Positions 1 through 9,632 are shown, counted from the first letter of the stretch. The stretch is 64,000 nucleotides of DNA from Ochrobactrum sp. Q0168 (GCF_016427605.1 NZ_JAELXQ010000004.1:124001-188000); one strand, 5' to 3'. The notes: generated by a model from the sequence alone, not told the origin. Numbers and translations: made by a program.

Positions 1-210
1 AACCGTCAGGAAGATGACGGGAGCGATGATCATCTTCACAAGCTTGATGAAGGCATCGCCCAGCGGCTTTAGCTGTGTGCCAAGCTCGGGATAATAATGG
101 CCGAGCAGGATACCCGCGGCAATCGCGACCAAAACCTGAAAATAGAGATGCCGATAAAGCGGGATGCGGCCGCGCGGTTCATCCGCCGTGCCAGTCGGAA
201 CTGCAATCAT
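1..210 (-). CDS. dctA: C4-dicarboxylate transport protein DctA (N-terminal part)
   Basis: Only the first 70 codons are in the window; the gene runs off the left edge. The visible protein starts [20 protein letters not shown] and continues with a first membrane segment, then a LGHYYPELG motif and [12 protein letters not shown]. These are the hallmark N-terminal segments of DctA, the DAACS-family symporter that imports succinate, fumarate and malate across the inner membrane. A strong ribosome site (GGAGGA) sits 5 bases before the ATG. The gene is divergent from dctBD and has a sigma-54 promoter about 100 bases upstream, as expected for DctB/DctD control. The assignment is firm; the rest of the protein cannot be judged. 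Confidence 0.93.
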   Translation of the reverse strand, partial: MIAVPTGTADEPRGRIPLYRHLYFQVLVAIAAGILLGHYYPELGTQLKPLGDAFIKLVKMIIAPVIFLTV

Positions 211-308
211 AGTGTCCTCCGTGTGGCTCAGTCCGGATTCCATCCAGCCTCCCGAGCCTTTCAGTCTGGGATTTCAACGGCGCTCAACCGCTGTTGGAGG
301 TTCTAATT

Positions 309-323
309 GCAATGTCCGTGCCA
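309..323 (-). promoter_or_regulatory. sigma-54 (-24/-12) promoter of dctA
   Basis: Read on the minus strand, the sequence is TGGCACGGACATTGC, a perfect TGGCAC-N5-TTGC sigma-54 element. It points toward dctA, whose start codon lies about 100 bases downstream. It fits activation by the NtrC-family protein DctD encoded next door. Confidence 0.9.
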
Positions 324-398
324 GTTTGTGTGGCATCGATTATCCTATTGAATAATATAAATATTATTAGAAATGCAGTGTTGAGCTTACCCAATATT

Positions 399-414
399 GT
401 GCGAACTTTTACAC
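399..414. promoter_or_regulatory. Candidate DctD upstream activator site, distal copy from dctB
   Basis: GTGCGAACTTTTACAC is an imperfect 16-bp dyad with the same arm spacing as the site at 432-447. The two centres are 33 bp apart, about three helical turns. It lies 76 bp upstream of the dctA sigma-54 element, a normal distance for an enhancer-bound activator. Binding by DctD is inferred from position and architecture. Confidence 0.65.
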
Positions 415-431
415 ATTTCCCTTTTCTCTTT

Positions 432-447
432 GTGCGAAATATCGCAC
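432..447. promoter_or_regulatory. Candidate DctD upstream activator site, copy next to dctB
   Basis: GTGCGAAATATCGCAC has six-base arms GTGCGA and TCGCAC around AATA. It ends ten bases before the dctB start codon, so a protein bound here could also restrict dctB expression. That role is inference. Confidence 0.65.
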
Positions 448-457
448 ACTAATTTTG

Positions 458-2314
458 ATGAACAAGCTTGTGCCGCCCATCATTGACGAAGCTGATCTTC
501 GAGCCGCCAATCGCCGGGCGTGGGCTCTGTTTGCGCTCATCTGCGCTATGTTCTTCGCGCTCGCATTCTGGCTGGTCGGCAACACGGCCCATGAGCGGGC
601 CGTTGTGGCTCTGAGCGAACAGACGCGCATCGACGCCAATCTGAACACGGCGCTGCTGCGGGCGGTGCTTGAAAAGCAGCGTGCCTTGTCGCTTGTCCTG
701 TCGAAAGATCAGGAGCTCGCATCGGCGCTTCAGGAGAAGACGGTTGCAAAGATAGACCCCGCAAACCGGAAACTGGAAACGCTTGCGGAGGGCACGCAGG
801 CGGCGGTGATCTATCTGGTGGGGATGGACGGCATCGCGATTGCGGCCAGCAACTGGCGTGGACCGGTCAGCTTTGTCGGCAATGATTACAAGTTCCGGCC
901 CTATTTTCGGGATGCCCTGACCAATGGCGGCGACGAGTATTTTGCGCTCGGCAATGTGAGCTTTCGCCCCGGCCTTTATATCTCGCGGCGTGTTGATGGC
1001 CCAAATGGGCCGCTCGGCGTCATCGTCGTCAAACTGGAATTCGACGATCTGGAACAGGACTGGCGCAATGCGGGCCGTCCCACATTCGTGACGGACGAGC
1101 GCAACATCGCACTCATAACCAGTCTGCCGTCATGGCGTTTCATGACCATCGGTCGGATCGGTCCGGAACAATCGCAATCCATCCGTGACAGCCTTCAGTT
1201 TGGCGATGTGCCGCTGCAACCCCTGCCCTTGTCCATGACCCCGGTGGGTGAGGGCGATGTGTTGCTGATGAATGCGCAACTGCCGGGCGAAGGGCGCAGC
1301 ACGCAGTTTCTGGCCATTCATTCCACAGTGCCGTCTACGCCCTGGCAGATGTACAGCATGGCCCCGACGAAACCTCAGATTCCCGCAGCGGTGCGCGAGG
1401 CGCGGCTGGTTGCCTTCATCATTCTGGCAACCATTGCGACCATTGCCGGGCTGCTGCTGCGCAGGCGGCAGAAGGTGGTGGCGCGTATCGCAGCCGCAGC
1501 GCGCACACAACTGGAGCTGGAGCAGCGCGTCGAGGAACGAACCCGCGATCTCAGTCTGGCAAGAGATCGGCTCGAAGCCGAAATCAGCGACCACCACCGC
1601 ACGGAAACCATGTTGCAGGGCGTGCAGCAGGATCTGGTTCACGCCAACCGCCTCGCGATCATGGGGCAGGTGGCGGCGGGTGTTGCGCACGAAATCAATC
1701 AGCCCGTCGCGACGATAAGGGCCTATGCGGACAATGCGAAGACCTTCATCGGGCGGAAGCAACTGGATGCAGCCACGGAAAATCTTGATGAAATCGCCGC
1801 ACTGACCGACCGTATCGGCACCATCACGGGCGACCTCAAGGCCCTTGCCCGCAAGGGGCGTTCGCCTTCGGAACCAACACCGCTTAGTCAGGTCATATCG
1901 GGCGCGCTTGTGCTGCTGCGCAGCCGTTTTTCCGGTCGTATGGATCAGCTGGATATTGAATTGCCACCACCCGATCTGCGCGTCGTCGGGCATTCGCTTC
2001 GGCTGGAACAGGTCCTCATCAACCTGTTTCAGAATGCGCTGGAGGCGGTTGAAGTCAAAGGCAATGACGGGCGTATCGAGGTGCGCGCCCTGGAGAAAAG
2101 CGACACGGTGCTGATCACCGTATCCGATAACGGGCCGGGCATGCCGCAACATATTCGGGACAACTTGTTTTCGCCCTTCAATACGTCAAAAGAAAAGGGC
2201 CTCGGCCTTGGTCTGGTGATCGTCAAGGAAATCGTCACCGATTATGGCGGGACCATATCTGCGGAAAGCCGTGCCGAAGGTACGGTCTTCCGTGTCGAAT
2301 TGAGAAAAGCATGA
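458..2314 (+). CDS. dctB: C4-dicarboxylate sensor histidine kinase DctB
   Basis: A 618-residue membrane sensor kinase that detects periplasmic C4-dicarboxylates and phosphorylates DctD. It has an N-terminal membrane segment near residues 25-45, a large periplasmic double-PAS region, a second membrane segment near 310-330, and a coiled stretch rich in Leu/Glu. The H-box [20 protein letters not shown] holds the phospho-accepting His. ATPase motifs NALEA, DNGPGMP and [13 protein letters not shown] follow. The ATG at 458 is preceded directly by an in-frame TTG at 455; neither has a clear ribosome site, so the exact start is uncertain. It overlaps dctD by four bases, which suggests translational coupling. 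Confidence 0.92.
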   Translation: MNKLVPPIIDEADLRAANRRAWALFALICAMFFALAFWLVGNTAHERAVVALSEQTRIDANLNTALLRAVLEKQRALSLVLSKDQELASALQEKTVAKIDPANRKLETLAEGTQAAVIYLVGMDGIAIAASNWRGPVSFVGNDYKFRPYFRDALTNGGDEYFALGNVSFRPGLYISRRVDGPNGPLGVIVVKLEFDDLEQDWRNAGRPTFVTDERNIALITSLPSWRFMTIGRIGPEQSQSIRDSLQFGDVPLQPLPLSMTPVGEGDVLLMNAQLPGEGRSTQFLAIHSTVPSTPWQMYSMAPTKPQIPAAVREARLVAFIILATIATIAGLLLRRRQKVVARIAAAARTQLELEQRVEERTRDLSLARDRLEAEISDHHRTETMLQGVQQDLVHANRLAIMGQVAAGVAHEINQPVATIRAYADNAKTFIGRKQLDAATENLDEIAALTDRIGTITGDLKALARKGRSPSEPTPLSQVISGALVLLRSRFSGRMDQLDIELPPPDLRVVGHSLRLEQVLINLFQNALEAVEVKGNDGRIEVRALEKSDTVLITVSDNGPGMPQHIRDNLFSPFNTSKEKGLGLGLVIVKEIVTDYGGTISAESRAEGTVFRVELRKA

Positions 2315-3660
2315 TGGACCATTCTCACTCCGTTATCCTTGTCGATGACGACAAGGCCTTGCGCCGCGCCACGCGGCAGACGCTGGAGCTTGCCGGTTTT
2401 TCGGTCACCGATTACGGCAGTGCCGTGGATGCGCTGGCAGATGTGACAGCGGATTTTGAGGGTGTCATCGTTTCCGACGTGCGGATGCCGCAGATTGACG
2501 GCCTGCAATTCTTTGCGCGGATCAAGGCCGTCGATCCCGATCTGCCGGTAATCCTCATCACCGGCCATGGCGATATTCCGATGGCGGTTCAGGCCATTCA
2601 GGACGGCGCCTATGATTTTATAGCCAAGCCCTTTGCAGCCGACCGGCTGGTGCACAGCATTCGCCGCGCCGGAGAAAAGCGTCAGCTTGTACTCGAAAAC
2701 CGGGCGCTGCGCGCGGCTGCAGCCGATGCCGAAGGTGATCTGCCGCTGATCGGTCAGACGCCCGCAATGGAAAACCTGCGCCGGACGCTGCGCGACATTG
2801 CGGATACTGATGTGGACGTGCTGGTGGCAGGCGAAACCGGCAGCGGCAAGGAGGTCGTAGCGCAACTGCTGCACAATTGGAGCCGCCGTCGCAAAGGCAA
2901 TTTCGTTGCGCTGAATTGCGGCGCACTGCCGGAAACCGTGATTGAAAGCGAATTGTTTGGCCATGAGGCCGGTGCTTTTACCGGCGCGCAGAAAAAGCGG
3001 ATGGGGCGCATCGAACATGCGAGCGGCGGCACGCTTTTTCTCGACGAGATTGAAAGCATGCCCGCGGCAACGCAGGTGAAATTGCTGCGCGTGCTTGAAA
3101 TGCGCGAGATCACCCCACTGGGCACCAATGAAATCCGCCCGGTTAATCTGCGTGTGGTGGCAGCCGCCAAGATCGATCTTGGCGATCCGGCGCAGCGCGG
3201 CGATTTTCGCGAGGACCTCTATTACCGGCTCAATGTAGTGACGCTTTCTATACCGCCGCTGCGGGAGCGCCGCGAGGATATTCCGCTGCTCTTTGCGCAT
3301 TTCCTGACGCGCGCGGCAAAGCGTTTCAATCGCGATGTGCCAGAGATCGACGCCGCCACACATCGTCATCTGATGAGCCATGTCTGGCCAGGCAATGTGC
3401 GCGAACTGTCGCATTTTGCCGACCGGGTGGCGCTTGGCGTAGCCGCCGCCAATGGCGTGGGTCGCCCTGCGTCGGACGATCACGAGCCCTTGCCGAAGCG
3501 TCTGGAACGTTATGAGGAAACGCTGATCCGCGAGACGCTCGCCGCCCACGGCGGCAATGTGCAGGAAACGATCAAGGCGCTCGGCATTCCGCGCAAGACC
3601 TTCTACGACAAGATGCAGCGGCACGGCATCACCCGCGCTGACTATCGATCCAATGACTAA
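2311..3660 (+). CDS. dctD: C4-dicarboxylate response regulator DctD
   Basis: A 449-residue NtrC-type activator of sigma-54 RNA polymerase. The receiver domain covers about residues 1-125, with Asp56 in the VSDVRMPQ motif as the phosphoryl acceptor. The AAA+ domain follows, with Walker A GETGSGKE, the sigma-54-contacting GAFTGA loop, and Walker [11 protein letters not shown]. The C-terminus has a Fis-type helix-turn-helix ([20 protein letters not shown]). The gene starts at ATGATG overlapping the dctB stop, so ATG 2311 or 2314 could be used. It should act on the dyads at 399-447 to drive dctA from the sigma-54 promoter. Confidence 0.94.
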   Translation: MMDHSHSVILVDDDKALRRATRQTLELAGFSVTDYGSAVDALADVTADFEGVIVSDVRMPQIDGLQFFARIKAVDPDLPVILITGHGDIPMAVQAIQDGAYDFIAKPFAADRLVHSIRRAGEKRQLVLENRALRAAAADAEGDLPLIGQTPAMENLRRTLRDIADTDVDVLVAGETGSGKEVVAQLLHNWSRRRKGNFVALNCGALPETVIESELFGHEAGAFTGAQKKRMGRIEHASGGTLFLDEIESMPAATQVKLLRVLEMREITPLGTNEIRPVNLRVVAAAKIDLGDPAQRGDFREDLYYRLNVVTLSIPPLRERREDIPLLFAHFLTRAAKRFNRDVPEIDAATHRHLMSHVWPGNVRELSHFADRVALGVAAANGVGRPASDDHEPLPKRLERYEETLIRETLAAHGGNVQETIKALGIPRKTFYDKMQRHGITRADYRSND

Positions 3661-3661
3661 A

Positions 3662-3760
3662 GCATTTCCAGCCAAAGTGCGAAGCGGTTTGGCGTCGGAA
3701 AATGGGAAAAAAACAGATAGAGCGGTCCCGACGATTCCGTCATTACAGGAACCGCTCTAG
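3662..3760. repeat. Short intergenic palindromic repeat, diverged copy
   Basis: The first part (about 3662-3703) resembles the family element at 31632-31677, sharing AAAGTGCGAAGCGGTTT and TCGGAAAATG. The second part is a hairpin with arms TAGAGCGGT (3718-3726) and ACCGCTCTA (3751-3759). The same element-plus-hairpin order is seen at 31632-31732, so this appears to be a diverged copy of a two-part repeat. It follows dctD and may act as its terminator. Confidence 0.6.
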
Positions 3761-3772
3761 CACTAAAATAAA

Positions 3773-3806
3773 GGAGAGCGGGCTCCTCCCCAAGAACCCG
3801 CTCTCC
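3773..3806 (-). terminator. Possible terminator of the alcohol dehydrogenase operon
   Basis: On the minus strand a 10-bp GC-rich stem is followed by TTTATTTTAG. It lies 115 bases beyond the stop codon of the leftward gene ending at 3922. It shares its sequence with the candidate small RNA on the plus strand. Confidence 0.5.
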
Positions 3807-3844
3807 AGATGCATCGCCCCCCGCTTCGGTGCGATGCGTGTTTT
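3773..3844 (+). ncRNA. Candidate small RNA with anti-Shine-Dalgarno loop
   Basis: Two hairpins lie in tandem. The first has a 10-bp stem (GGAGAGCGGG at 3773-3782 with CCCGCTCTCC at 3797-3806) and a loop containing CTCCTCCCC. The second pairs GCATCGC (3811-3817) with GCGATGC (3831-3837) and is followed by GTGTTTTG, a weak intrinsic terminator. A TAAAAT element at 3764-3769 could be a -10 box. The layout echoes the clearer small RNA at 21411-21530. Alternatively, the first hairpin read on the minus strand is followed by TTTATTTT and could simply terminate the alcohol dehydrogenase operon. Confidence 0.4.
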
Positions 3845-3921
3845 GCCAGACTAACTATTAGCTTTCTATATTTTTGTTGCAAGCAAAACATTACACAGTT
3901 TTGCGGAAATTTGCGCCCTTC

Positions 3922-5094
3922 TCAACCGTTGCCAAGCAGGCCATTTTCAAGAAGCTTCAAGGCATCCTGTTTTGTCAGTTCGGTCGGATTGCCGCCAGCT
4001 GTCGGGTCGACGATTGCCATCTCGGCAATCAGATCCTTGCGGGCATCGTCCATCTCCAGCCCCTTGATGAATTCCGGTAATGTGTTCGGCACGCCAAGGT
4101 CCCTGCGCAGTTTTACGATGGCAGCGACGAAGCCGTCGAAACCGCCCTTGATGCCCAGATAATCCGCAAGCCGTTCAATCCGCTTTTCGATAGCGGCGCG
4201 GTTGTGGTGCAGCACATAGGGCATGAAGACGGCATTCGTCATGCCGTGATGGGTGTCGTAGAGCGCGCCAATCGGATGCGACAGTGAATGGATCGCGCCG
4301 AGACCTTTCTGGAAGGCGGTTGCGCCCATCGCGGCTGCGGCCATCATATTGGCGCGGGCCTCGATATTGTTGCCGTCGGCATAGGCCCTGGGCAGATTTT
4401 CGAACACGAGACGGATGCCTTCAACCGCGATGCCATCTGCCATCGGGTGAAAACCCGGTGCGCAATAGGCTTCGAGGCAATGGGCCAGCGCATCCATGCC
4501 GGTGCCAGCCGTTATGAAAGGCGGCATGCCGGTGGAAAGTTCAGGATCGGCGATGACTGTAACGGGGAGCATTTTCGGGTGGAAAATGACTTTCTTCGTG
4601 TGGGTGGCTTCGTTGGTCAACACGCCTGCGCGGCCCACTTCCGAGCCAGTGCCGGCGGTGGTTGGAACAGCGATCACCGGAGCGATGGCGTTGCTGTCGG
4701 CGCGGGTCCACCAGTCGCCAATATCCTCGAAATCCCAGACCGAGCGGGTCTGGCCCGCCTGAAAGGCGATCAGCTTGCCAAGGTCGAGCGCCGAACCGCC
4801 GCCAAAGGCGATGACGCCATCATGCTTGCCGTCCTGGTAAACCTTGACGCCCGCATAGAGATTGCTTTCGACCGGGTTGGGCTTCACATCGGAAAACACC
4901 CCATACTGAACGCCTGCCGCATCGAGAACGGCCAGCGTGGACGCGACCACGGGAAGTTTCGCCAGACCCGGATCGGTGACGAAAAGCGGGCGCGCAATGC
5001 CTGCCGCCTTCAAAACGGCCGGCAGTTCCTTGATGCGCCCCGGTCCGAAGAGAACGGTGGTCGGGAAGTTCCATTTCGCGGTCAGTGTCGTCAT
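3922..5094 (-). CDS. Iron-containing alcohol dehydrogenase
   Basis: A 390-residue cytoplasmic group III alcohol dehydrogenase that interconverts an alcohol and aldehyde with NAD(P). Visible motifs are the dinucleotide-binding GGGSALDLGK, PTTAGTGSEV, and the metal ligands in GTGMDALAHCLEAY and in HSLSHPIGALYDTHHG. An in-frame TTG at 5109 would add five residues; the ATG at 5094 is preferred, though its ribosome site is weak. It is the last gene of a leftward operon with aldehyde dehydrogenase, a glutamine synthetase-like ligase and a permease. This suggests it oxidises a hydroxyl group on the imported amine or on its glutamyl conjugate. The substrate is unknown. Confidence 0.85.
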   Translation of the reverse strand: MTTLTAKWNFPTTVLFGPGRIKELPAVLKAAGIARPLFVTDPGLAKLPVVASTLAVLDAAGVQYGVFSDVKPNPVESNLYAGVKVYQDGKHDGVIAFGGGSALDLGKLIAFQAGQTRSVWDFEDIGDWWTRADSNAIAPVIAVPTTAGTGSEVGRAGVLTNEATHTKKVIFHPKMLPVTVIADPELSTGMPPFITAGTGMDALAHCLEAYCAPGFHPMADGIAVEGIRLVFENLPRAYADGNNIEARANMMAAAAMGATAFQKGLGAIHSLSHPIGALYDTHHGMTNAVFMPYVLHHNRAAIEKRIERLADYLGIKGGFDGFVAAIVKLRRDLGVPNTLPEFIKGLEMDDARKDLIAEMAIVDPTAGGNPTELTKQDALKLLENGLLGNG

Positions 5095-5132
5095 ATCAAT
5101 TGCTTTCAAAGTGGGGCAGAACAGGGATCAGT

Positions 5133-6518
5133 TCAGATTTTTTCACGCAGGTGGAAGGATTTTGGTCGGGTCAGATTGCCGTAGCCAATCGGCGAAAGGG
5201 AAGCGCCCTTGCCGGTATCCTTGACACCCGTCCAGACAAGGCCCGGATCGAGATAGTCGCAACGGTTCATGAAAACCGTACCGGTTTCAATGCGATCACC
5301 CAAAGCCGCGGCGCGGTCCGTATCTGTGGTCCACAGCGAAGCGGTGAGGCCGTAAATGCTGTCATTCATCAGGGCGAGCGCTTCCTGATCGTTGCGCACC
5401 TTCATGATGCCGACGATAGGGCCGAAACTTTCCTCCCGCATGACGCTCATCTGGTGATCGACATGGGTGAGCACTTCCGGCGCGATATAGGGCGAGCCCG
5501 CGCTGTCATTTTCGACCTTCATGTTCACATGCGCCTTGGCGCCCTTGCGCAGCGCTTCCGCCTTTTGCTCACGGATCAGATCGGCAAAACGCGCCTGCGC
5601 CATCGGCCCAAGCGTCGTGCCCGCATCCAGCGGATTGCCGACGACATATTGCCGGGTGAGGTCAATGAAGCCATCGACGAAACGATCATAGACATCTTCA
5701 TGCACATAGATGCGTTCGATACCACAGCAGCATTGCCCGGAATTGAAGAAGGCGCCATCGACCAAATTGGCCACGGCGTGGTCGAGATTGACGTCGGGCA
5801 AGACATAGGCCGGGTCCTTGCCGCCAAGCTCCAGCCCCATGGTCATGAATGTGCCTGCGGCAGCCTTTTCAATGGCCCGTCCGCCGCCGACCGATCCGGT
5901 GAAATTCACATGATCGACCGCGCCCGATGCCAGTAGCTTTTCGGTGGAGGCATGATCCAGAACGACATTCTGGAAAACGCCCTTGGGAAGCCCGGCCTTC
6001 TCAAAAGCCTGCGCAAAGCGCTCGCCAGCCAGAAGCGTCTGCGTCGCGTGTTTGAGGATAACGCTGTTGCCCGCCATCAGGGCCGGAATGATGGTATTGA
6101 CGGCGGTGAGATAGGGATAATTCCACGGCGCAATCACCAGCACCACGCCAAGCGGCACGTGCTTGACATAACGGCGGAAACCGTCTTTTGGCGCGGGAAG
6201 ATAAGGTTCCAGCGCTTCCCCGGCAATGTCGATCATGTACTGACCGCGTTCCTGCACGCCGCCATTTTCGCCGCCATAGCGCGTCGGTCGCCCCATCTGC
6301 CAGGCAATCTCCGGCACGATTTCGTCCTGCAGCGCGGCCAGCGCTGCAAGCGCGGCACGGCAATAGCGCGCCCTCTCCGTTATGCTGAGTTCAGCCCAGG
6401 TGGTTTGCGCCGCGCGCGCGGCAGCAACGGTGGACTGGATGGCGGTTTCGCTCAAAAATGGGCGCTCGGCATAAACCGACCCGTCGATAGGCGAGATGAT
6501 CTTTGCGGTGCCGCTCAT
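5133..6518 (-). CDS. Aldehyde dehydrogenase (NAD(P)-dependent)
   Basis: A 461-residue member of the aldehyde dehydrogenase superfamily. The catalytic Glu lies in LELGGKDPAYVLPD and the nucleophilic Cys in FNSGQCCCGIERIY; three Cys in a row mark the active site. The PWNYPY and NFTGSVGGG segments are also typical. AGGACA upstream of ATG 6518 is a plausible ribosome site. It lies 38 bases from the alcohol dehydrogenase and just after the ligase gene, so the two dehydrogenases probably act in sequence (alcohol to aldehyde to acid) in the same pathway. It resembles PuuC or succinate-semialdehyde-type enzymes, but the substrate is not readable from sequence. Confidence 0.87.
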   Translation of the reverse strand: MSGTAKIISPIDGSVYAERPFLSETAIQSTVAAARAAQTTWAELSITERARYCRAALAALAALQDEIVPEIAWQMGRPTRYGGENGGVQERGQYMIDIAGEALEPYLPAPKDGFRRYVKHVPLGVVLVIAPWNYPYLTAVNTIIPALMAGNSVILKHATQTLLAGERFAQAFEKAGLPKGVFQNVVLDHASTEKLLASGAVDHVNFTGSVGGGRAIEKAAAGTFMTMGLELGGKDPAYVLPDVNLDHAVANLVDGAFFNSGQCCCGIERIYVHEDVYDRFVDGFIDLTRQYVVGNPLDAGTTLGPMAQARFADLIREQKAEALRKGAKAHVNMKVENDSAGSPYIAPEVLTHVDHQMSVMREESFGPIVGIMKVRNDQEALALMNDSIYGLTASLWTTDTDRAAALGDRIETGTVFMNRCDYLDPGLVWTGVKDTGKGASLSPIGYGNLTRPKSFHLREKI

Positions 6519-6558
6519 CGGGCATGTCCTTCATATGTCATTCTATATCCGGGGCTGA

Positions 6559-7926
6559 TCAATAGCGTTCGAAGCCGCGATGCAGTTCCCAATCGGTCAC
6601 GCGGCGATCATATTCGATCTGCTCCCAATGAGCAGTGTGAACATAATGGCTGACCACATCCTCACCCAGCGCCTCTTTCAGGAAAGACGAGTTCTTGAGA
6701 GCAAGGGCTGCTTCGCGCAGCGTATAGGGAATTTCCTTGAGTTTCACCGCGCCATAGGCATCGCCCACGAAAGGCTCTTCCAGTTCCAGCTTTTCATCCA
6801 CGCCCTGAAGCCCGGCGGCGATCAGCGCGGCGAAAGCGAGATAAGGATTGAGGTCTGCCCCGCCGATACGGCATTCAATGCGGATCGCCTTGGTGCCTTC
6901 ACCGCAGAGACGGAAGCCCGCCGTGCGGTTATCCTCACTCCACGTGATCTTGGTCGGCGCAAAGGTGCCCGCCTGAAAGCGCTTGTAGGAATTGATGTAA
7001 GGCGCGAGGAAATAGGTGTAGTCGGTCGCGTATTTCAGCTGTCCAGCCACCCATGACCGCATCAGCGGCGTCATCGTATGCGGCGCCTTCGGGTCGAAGA
7101 AGAGCGGCTCCTTGCCGTCAGCGCTCCAGACCGAATTGTGCACATGGCTGGAACTGCCCGCTTTGTTGTAATCATATTTTGCCATGAAGGTGATGCACTT
7201 GCCGTGCTGCTCGGCAATGTCCTTCATCGCGGTCTTCATGATCACATGCCGGTCGGCCATTTCCAGCGCTTCGGCATAACGCACATTCAGCTCCTCCTGG
7301 CCCGGACCCCATTCGCCCTTCGAATTCTCGACAGGAATGCCTGCCGCAGCCAGTTGATTGCGCATGGCGCGCAGAACCGGCTCTTCTCTGGTGGTAAGGT
7401 GGATCACATAGTCCTGAATATAGGGCGAGGCCGTTTCCATGGCCTGCCAATGCTTGTTGCGGGCCGTCTTGTAGGTCTCGTCAAAAATATAGAATTCCAG
7501 CTCGGATGCGAAATAGGCGCGATAGCCGCGCTCATGCAGGCGGGCGAGCTGCTTCTTCAAAATAGCGCGCGGCGAATGCGCCAGGTCGTGATGGTGGTGA
7601 TCCTGCACGTCGCAAAGGATGATGGCGGTCTTTTCCAGCCATGGCGCAAGCCGGATGGTGGAAAGATCGGGCTTCATGACGAAATCGCCATATCCCTTGT
7701 CCCAGCTTGCGGCCTCGTAACCCGGCACCGGCTCCATGTCGATATCGTCGGCAAGGAGATAGTTGCAGCCGTGGGTTTCGTCATAGGCGGATTCCACGAA
7801 GAACGGCGCATAGAAGCGCTTGCCGATCAGGCGCCCCTGCATATCCACGATGCAGGCGAGAACCGTATCGATATCTCCGGCGGAAACGGCTTTCTTGAGT
7901 TCTTCAAACGATAGGGATCCAGCCAT
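6559..7926 (-). CDS. Glutamine synthetase-like gamma-glutamyl-amine ligase
   Basis: A 455-residue enzyme of the glutamine synthetase fold. It has the N-terminal beta-grasp region, the ASELEFYIF and GPGQEELNVRYAEALEMADR metal and glutamate motifs, KYDYNKAGSSSHVHNSVW, and the ATP-binding region NSYKRFQAGTFAPTKITWSE. It looks like the PuuA/IpuC branch, which joins glutamate to an amine using ATP, rather than a housekeeping GlnA. The ATG at 7926 is chosen because GGAGAG sits eight bases upstream; an in-frame TTG at 7941 overlaps that site. Neighbouring permease, dehydrogenases and amidohydrolase support a gamma-glutamylated amine pathway. The amine is unknown. Confidence 0.85.
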   Translation of the reverse strand: MAGSLSFEELKKAVSAGDIDTVLACIVDMQGRLIGKRFYAPFFVESAYDETHGCNYLLADDIDMEPVPGYEAASWDKGYGDFVMKPDLSTIRLAPWLEKTAIILCDVQDHHHHDLAHSPRAILKKQLARLHERGYRAYFASELEFYIFDETYKTARNKHWQAMETASPYIQDYVIHLTTREEPVLRAMRNQLAAAGIPVENSKGEWGPGQEELNVRYAEALEMADRHVIMKTAMKDIAEQHGKCITFMAKYDYNKAGSSSHVHNSVWSADGKEPLFFDPKAPHTMTPLMRSWVAGQLKYATDYTYFLAPYINSYKRFQAGTFAPTKITWSEDNRTAGFRLCGEGTKAIRIECRIGGADLNPYLAFAALIAAGLQGVDEKLELEEPFVGDAYGAVKLKEIPYTLREAALALKNSSFLKEALGEDVVSHYVHTAHWEQIEYDRRVTDWELHRGFERY

Positions 7927-7991
7927 TCTTGTGCTCTCCAAAAATTATCCGATGGGAAGCTCTGGCCGGGTGAACCGGCCAGAGTTGCTGG

Positions 7992-9551
7992 TTAGTGGGC
8001 AGTCTCGCCCACGGCCCGTTCCGCGGCTGCGATTTCAGCAGCGCGCTTGGCGATCCGGTCGCCGACCGGCGGCCCCTGGAAGCGCTTGTTCTCGACGGTC
8101 AGCCAGAGAACACCGGCAAGCAGGACGAAGCCGACAACGATCCACAGCACCTTGTCATTTGGCGGCTGCACGGCGATGTAGAAGATCACCGCCATGCCGA
8201 CGACCGACAGGAACGTCACCAGCTTGTAGAGACCGCCCGACATCGCCCATGGTCCCGGGTTCGGCCATTTCGGCGTGCCATAGGCGAAGATCGCCAGCAC
8301 GAGCGGAATGGTGAAGGACAGGAACAGGAAGACGAGCGTCGAGTTGACGACGATGGTGTAGAGATTGGTGCCGCCGATGGAGACGAACTGCGCCGCGAAA
8401 ACATAGATGATTTCGAGAAAGGCAGCAGTCCAGATCGCGGCAACAGGCGTGCGGTATTTTGGCGAAACACTAGCCAGCGTCCTGGAGCCGATCGGCATGC
8501 CGTCATCGCGAGAGAAGGCAAACAACATGCGCGATGCGGAGGTTACCGTCGCCAGACCGCAGAGTAGCTGCGTGATGACGATGGCGAAATAGATCACATT
8601 CTTCAACGGTCCGGGCAGAATGGCGTCCATGGTGCCGAAGAACATGCCCCAGCCTTGCGCAGCTGCTGCATTCATGTCCGGGATGGCCAGCGTGATGGCG
8701 CAGATCATGATCCAGCCGACCAACGAAGACCAGAACACTGCCGATACGATACCGCGCGGAACCGTATGGGCTGCCTTGATGGTTTCCTCGGACGTATGCG
8801 CCGAGGCGTCATAACCGGTGATCGTATAGACCGGCAGCAACAGGCAGAGCAGGAATAGGTAGCCCATATTGTCGCTCTGCGGGAAGACTTCGCCGCCCGC
8901 TGCGCCGGAATAGTTGGTGAAGGTCCACAACCGCGAGAAATCCAGCGCGGGCGCATAGACCAGACAGCCGACCACCAGAACGGCGGTGGTGAGGAAGATG
9001 ATATAGCCCGAAATGTCGGTCAGGAATGTCGTGACCTTGATGCCGAGATGGTTGAACAGGGCCTGACCGATGGTGATAATCGTGACGAAGAGCACAATAT
9101 GCCCGGCGGAGGTATCCATCCCGATCAGGTGGCCGAATGTCCCCTGAAAGAAGAAAGCCGTGCCAATATTGATCGCGCCGAGAACCGTGATCAGCCCGAG
9201 CAGGTTGAGCCATGCGGTCAGCCAGCCGGTGAATCGGTTGCCGAGAATGGATGCCCAGTGATAGAGGCCGCCGGCGGTCGGGAAGGCCGAAGCGATCTGC
9301 GCCATCGACAGGGCGAACATGCCGGAAATCAGACAGCCGACAATCCAGCCGATACCTGCGCCGGCGCCGCCGACCGAGGAAATGGCCTGGGCGAAGGAGT
9401 TGATGCCGCCAGACAGGATGCAGATGATGGAAAATGAAATTGCGAAGTTCGAAAATCGGCTCATGGAACGTTGCAGCTCCTGAGCGTAACCCATGCCATG
9501 CAGGACTTTGATGTCCTCGCTTTTGTCTTTATCGGAGTAATCTGAGCTCAT
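7992..9551 (-). CDS. APC-family amino acid/amine permease
   Basis: A 519-residue inner membrane transporter with about 12 hydrophobic segments. The N-terminus (MSSDYSDKDKSEDIKVLHGM, then GYAQELQRSMSRFSNFAISF) matches the amino acid-choline-transporter type of the APC superfamily, near GABA and choline permeases. A strong AAGGGGAAC ribosome site precedes the start. It lies between the formylglutamate amidohydrolase-like gene and the ligase in a leftward operon, so it most likely imports the amine substrate that the ligase conjugates to glutamate. Confidence 0.87.
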   Translation of the reverse strand: MSSDYSDKDKSEDIKVLHGMGYAQELQRSMSRFSNFAISFSIICILSGGINSFAQAISSVGGAGAGIGWIVGCLISGMFALSMAQIASAFPTAGGLYHWASILGNRFTGWLTAWLNLLGLITVLGAINIGTAFFFQGTFGHLIGMDTSAGHIVLFVTIITIGQALFNHLGIKVTTFLTDISGYIIFLTTAVLVVGCLVYAPALDFSRLWTFTNYSGAAGGEVFPQSDNMGYLFLLCLLLPVYTITGYDASAHTSEETIKAAHTVPRGIVSAVFWSSLVGWIMICAITLAIPDMNAAAAQGWGMFFGTMDAILPGPLKNVIYFAIVITQLLCGLATVTSASRMLFAFSRDDGMPIGSRTLASVSPKYRTPVAAIWTAAFLEIIYVFAAQFVSIGGTNLYTIVVNSTLVFLFLSFTIPLVLAIFAYGTPKWPNPGPWAMSGGLYKLVTFLSVVGMAVIFYIAVQPPNDKVLWIVVGFVLLAGVLWLTVENKRFQGPPVGDRIAKRAAEIAAAERAVGETAH

Positions 9552-9632
9552 GGTTGTTCCCCTTTGATTTCTGCTCTCTACTCACTCATGCGGATGGTAC
9601 TTTCAGTCTTCTTCTTTTGTCATAAAACCTGA

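Noticed and set aside
1130-2152. Open frame of 340 codons opposite dctB
   Set aside because: Shadow of the kinase domain; residues read like translated antisense and include no fold I recognise.
2242-3675. Open frame of 477 codons opposite dctD
   Set aside because: Antisense shadow of a clear NtrC-type regulator; no recognisable domain and no ribosome site.
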